NCBI GenBank assembly: GCA_021782675.1
Contig: JAJXUS010000036.1
Location: 1-10,069 of the forward strand
DNA from: Acidobacteriota bacterium
GTDB taxonomy: Bacteria; Acidobacteriota; Terriglobia; Terriglobales; Acidobacteriaceae
Length of the DNA: 10,069 nt
Reading direction: 5' to 3'
Shown here: piece after piece, positions 8,254 to 10,069 of the stretch
Layout of the letters: each line of letters opens with the position of its first letter
Numbering within the stretch: the first letter of the stretch is position 1
Made by a program: the position numbers and the translations under genes
The notes under the pieces: generated by a model
What the model was told of the DNA's origin: nothing
Seen by the model: the letters and a program-made list of their open reading frames with translations, nothing else
The model's database searches: none

Positions 8254-10069
8254 CTAGAAGTTAAATACTGCCTGAGCAGTAATCAGCCGCGGGGGCACAA
8301 AATGGGTTCCGCTGAAGGTGGAGAGAAAGTTGTACAGCGCGACCTTATCGGTGATGTTTGTTACGGAGACGCTCAGATTTGTGGTGAAACGCTTGCGCTG
8401 GAACACGTTATCCCAGCCCGCGTCCATATCGAACAGGTTGCGGGGCGCCACACGCGGCGGATTGGACGCGGCGCTTTCGGTCCCGGCACGCGGGATGGTT
8501 ACCAGCGGAGAGGCCAGTTGCCCGGGCAGGCAGCTTGCCAGCGGAGCCGTTAAGGTGGCGCGGACGCCATTGCAGCTCAACTTGATTTGCTGCTGCTGGT
8601 CCGGGGTCAGGTAGGTGAGGTTCACCGGAACGCCCGGAGCCGTGCCAAAGGGTACGTTCCCGGCCACCAAGCCGCTCTCATACCGCCAGGTAAAGCCATA
8701 CCACGGGCCATTCGCCTTCGGCTGGTATTGCAGATGCGTTGTCTGTTCGAACTTCTGATCGTGATCGATTAAAAACGGCCCCGTGCTGATGCCGCTGTTG
8801 AAGATCAGGCCTCCCACCTCCGGCGGATAGAAGAGCGAGTGCGCATGACCCATGTCGGAAAAGGCGGAGAATCCGTGAATAGGAGTGACAGAGACGCGAA
8901 GACCTCCGCCGTTGATGGAAGATTTTTGCCACTGAATGGGAAATGCCAACGGCGTGTTCAGGATGACGTCGAAATCGTAATCCCGCTTCGTATTCTTCCA
9001 AAAGTAGTTGCCGTCGACGACAATGTTCTTACCCAGCGCCTGCTCAAAGCCGATGTTGTACTGATTGCGGGAAGCGGGAACCAGCGGATGCGCCACGCCC
9101 GTCGATCCTGCCAGCCCGTTGGGACCGGTGGAGCTGGAAAGCACCAGGTTTTCGTTGTAGGGCGTCGGCATCAGCCGGGAAAATCCCCCGGAAAAGACAG
9201 TGCCGGTTTTCTTGATCTGGTACGTTGCGCCGGCGCGCGGCTCCAGCATGTACTTGGAGCTGAGTCCGTTGTAGTTGTCCCCGCGCGCACCCAGCAGCAA
9301 CTGCCAGTTCTTCCAGATGATGTTGTCCTGAAAATAGAGCGTCTCTTCCTTAATATCGGCGTGGCCCTTAAAGACGAACTCCTTGCCGCCGCGCGTCAGA
9401 TCGTATTGCCGCTCACCCGCAACAAAATTTGGATTCGGCTGATAGCCGGCCGCCGTACAGCCTGAGGTCTGGGATACTCCGGGCGCCGCCACGGGAAACC
9501 CCGCCGTGTTCTGGCAGGGCGCGTTGTAAAGCGGCCCTGTAATGCCGAAGCCGAATCCCTCGCTGAGAAAGGTGTGCTGAAAGACGGCGCCGATCTTGAT
9601 GTTGTGAATGCCCCGGACGTAGGAGAAATCCGCCGTGATGCCCACGTTCTGCAGGCGGCGGCTCTGCGCCAGCGTCACCGGAGTATCCGAAAAAACATTC
9701 CGGCTGGGATAGTAGTGGATATTGTCCTGCCGCAGAAACGGATTGACATGCAGCAGTGAGGTCGCACCGAAAATATGCGTCCACGCCGGCGCAATATTAA
9801 ACGTCAGATTTTCCTGCCGCTGGTCCTGTGGCGCTGCCGTGGGATTCAGGGAACTGGGTACCTGAAACTGCTGGTCAAACTGATTTGGGTTCTGGAACCA
9901 GGAGCGGGCTGCGGTCAGATCAAGATGGGCTGTGTCGTTCGCGGTGGGATTTTTGTCGATCCGCTCAAAAAAGTTTTCCTGGTTGCCGCGGGCATGCATC
10001 ACGGCAAACTCCGGGGTATCCAGAAAACGGCCGCTGTTCATGCCGTTCAGATCGACAAAATTGCCCCAT
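8254..10069 (-). CDS. TonB-dependent-receptor-like outer-membrane barrel protein (5' end missing)
   Basis: This is the C-terminal part, about 604 residues, of a large outer-membrane beta-barrel protein; the frame is open to the right edge. Residue numbers count from the Met codon at 10041. Many alternating amphipathic strands are visible (for example 80-105, 135-157, 234-252, 268-290, 327-349). The end has the typical form: a DMDAGWDNVFQRKRFTTNLSV strand pair near 538-558, a conserved-looking SGTHFVPPR at 577-585, and a final strand ending in aromatic AVFNF, which fits barrel-assembly recognition. The style matches the large acidobacterial receptors with an N-terminal carboxypeptidase-regulatory domain (Oar-like). 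That domain, the plug and any TonB box would lie outside the window. Four cysteines form two pairs (176/195 and 490/504) in loop-like segments. The substrate is unknown; it may be a transporter or a surface protein. It ends 113 bp before pyrG. Confidence 0.85.
   Translation of the reverse strand, partial: WGNFVDLNGMNSGRFLDTPEFAVMHARGNQENFFERIDKNPTANDTAHLDLTAARSWFQNPNQFDQQFQVPSSLNPTAAPQDQRQENLTFNIAPAWTHIFGATSLLHVNPFLRQDNIHYYPSRNVFSDTPVTLAQSRRLQNVGITADFSYVRGIHNIKIGAVFQHTFLSEGFGFGITGPLYNAPCQNTAGFPVAAPGVSQTSGCTAAGYQPNPNFVAGERQYDLTRGGKEFVFKGHADIKEETLYFQDNIIWKNWQLLLGARGDNYNGLSSKYMLEPRAGATYQIKKTGTVFSGGFSRLMPTPYNENLVLSSSTGPNGLAGSTGVAHPLVPASRNQYNIGFEQALGKNIVVDGNYFWKNTKRDYDFDVILNTPLAFPIQWQKSSINGGGLRVSVTPIHGFSAFSDMGHAHSLFYPPEVGGLIFNSGISTGPFLIDHDQKFEQTTHLQYQPKANGPWYGFTWRYESGLVAGNVPFGTAPGVPVNLTYLTPDQQQQIKLSCNGVRATLTAPLASCLPGQLASPLVTIPRAGTESAASNPPRVAPRNLFDMDAGWDNVFQRKRFTTNLSVSVTNITDKVALYNFLSTFSGTHFVPPRLITAQAVFNF

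Overview
The window reads as chromosomal DNA of a moderately GC-rich, Gram-negative bacterium. The most likely source is the Acidobacteriota (Terriglobia / Acidobacteriaceae-like). That placement is inference from three things: the style of the C-terminal outer-membrane barrel protein on the minus strand, a TolC-type protein with a glycine-rich insert, and an intergenic copy of a repeat family whose spurious translation contains HSERSEES. No 16S rRNA or other marker is present to confirm it.

Left half, plus strand (1-5368): four tightly packed, co-directional genes. They are the 3' part of a MacB/LolD-type ABC export ATPase, a TolC-family outer-membrane efflux protein, an NtrC-type sigma-54-dependent response regulator, and an NtrY-type membrane histidine kinase. 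The junctions are a TAATG overlap, a 42-nt gap and a short stop/start overlap, so they look like one transcription unit: an export pump with its own two-component system. The permease, the periplasmic adaptor and the promoter presumably lie upstream of the window. The kinase has two membrane helices joined by almost no periplasmic loop, so it cannot carry a normal periplasmic sensor domain.

Middle (5369-5543): a convergent intergenic gap of about 175 bp with one copy of a dispersed repeat and no convincing terminator.

Right half, minus strand (10069 down to 5544): the C-terminal part of a large TonB-dependent-receptor-like (Oar/carboxypeptidase-regulatory type) outer-membrane barrel protein, then pyrG (CTP synthase), then uppP/bacA (undecaprenyl-diphosphatase). 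pyrG and uppP are 53 bp apart and probably co-transcribed. The barrel gene ends 113 bp before pyrG and is probably separate.

Functional picture: the plus-strand block is a regulated tripartite exporter with dedicated sensing. The minus-strand block is mainly housekeeping (nucleotide supply and lipid-carrier recycling) plus an outer-membrane transporter or surface protein. The most interesting hypothesis is that the exporter and its loop-less kinase form an envelope-stress or antimicrobial detoxification module, analogous in logic (not in homology of the regulator) to Bce-type modules. I found no RNA genes, CRISPR arrays, insertion sequences or phage genes.
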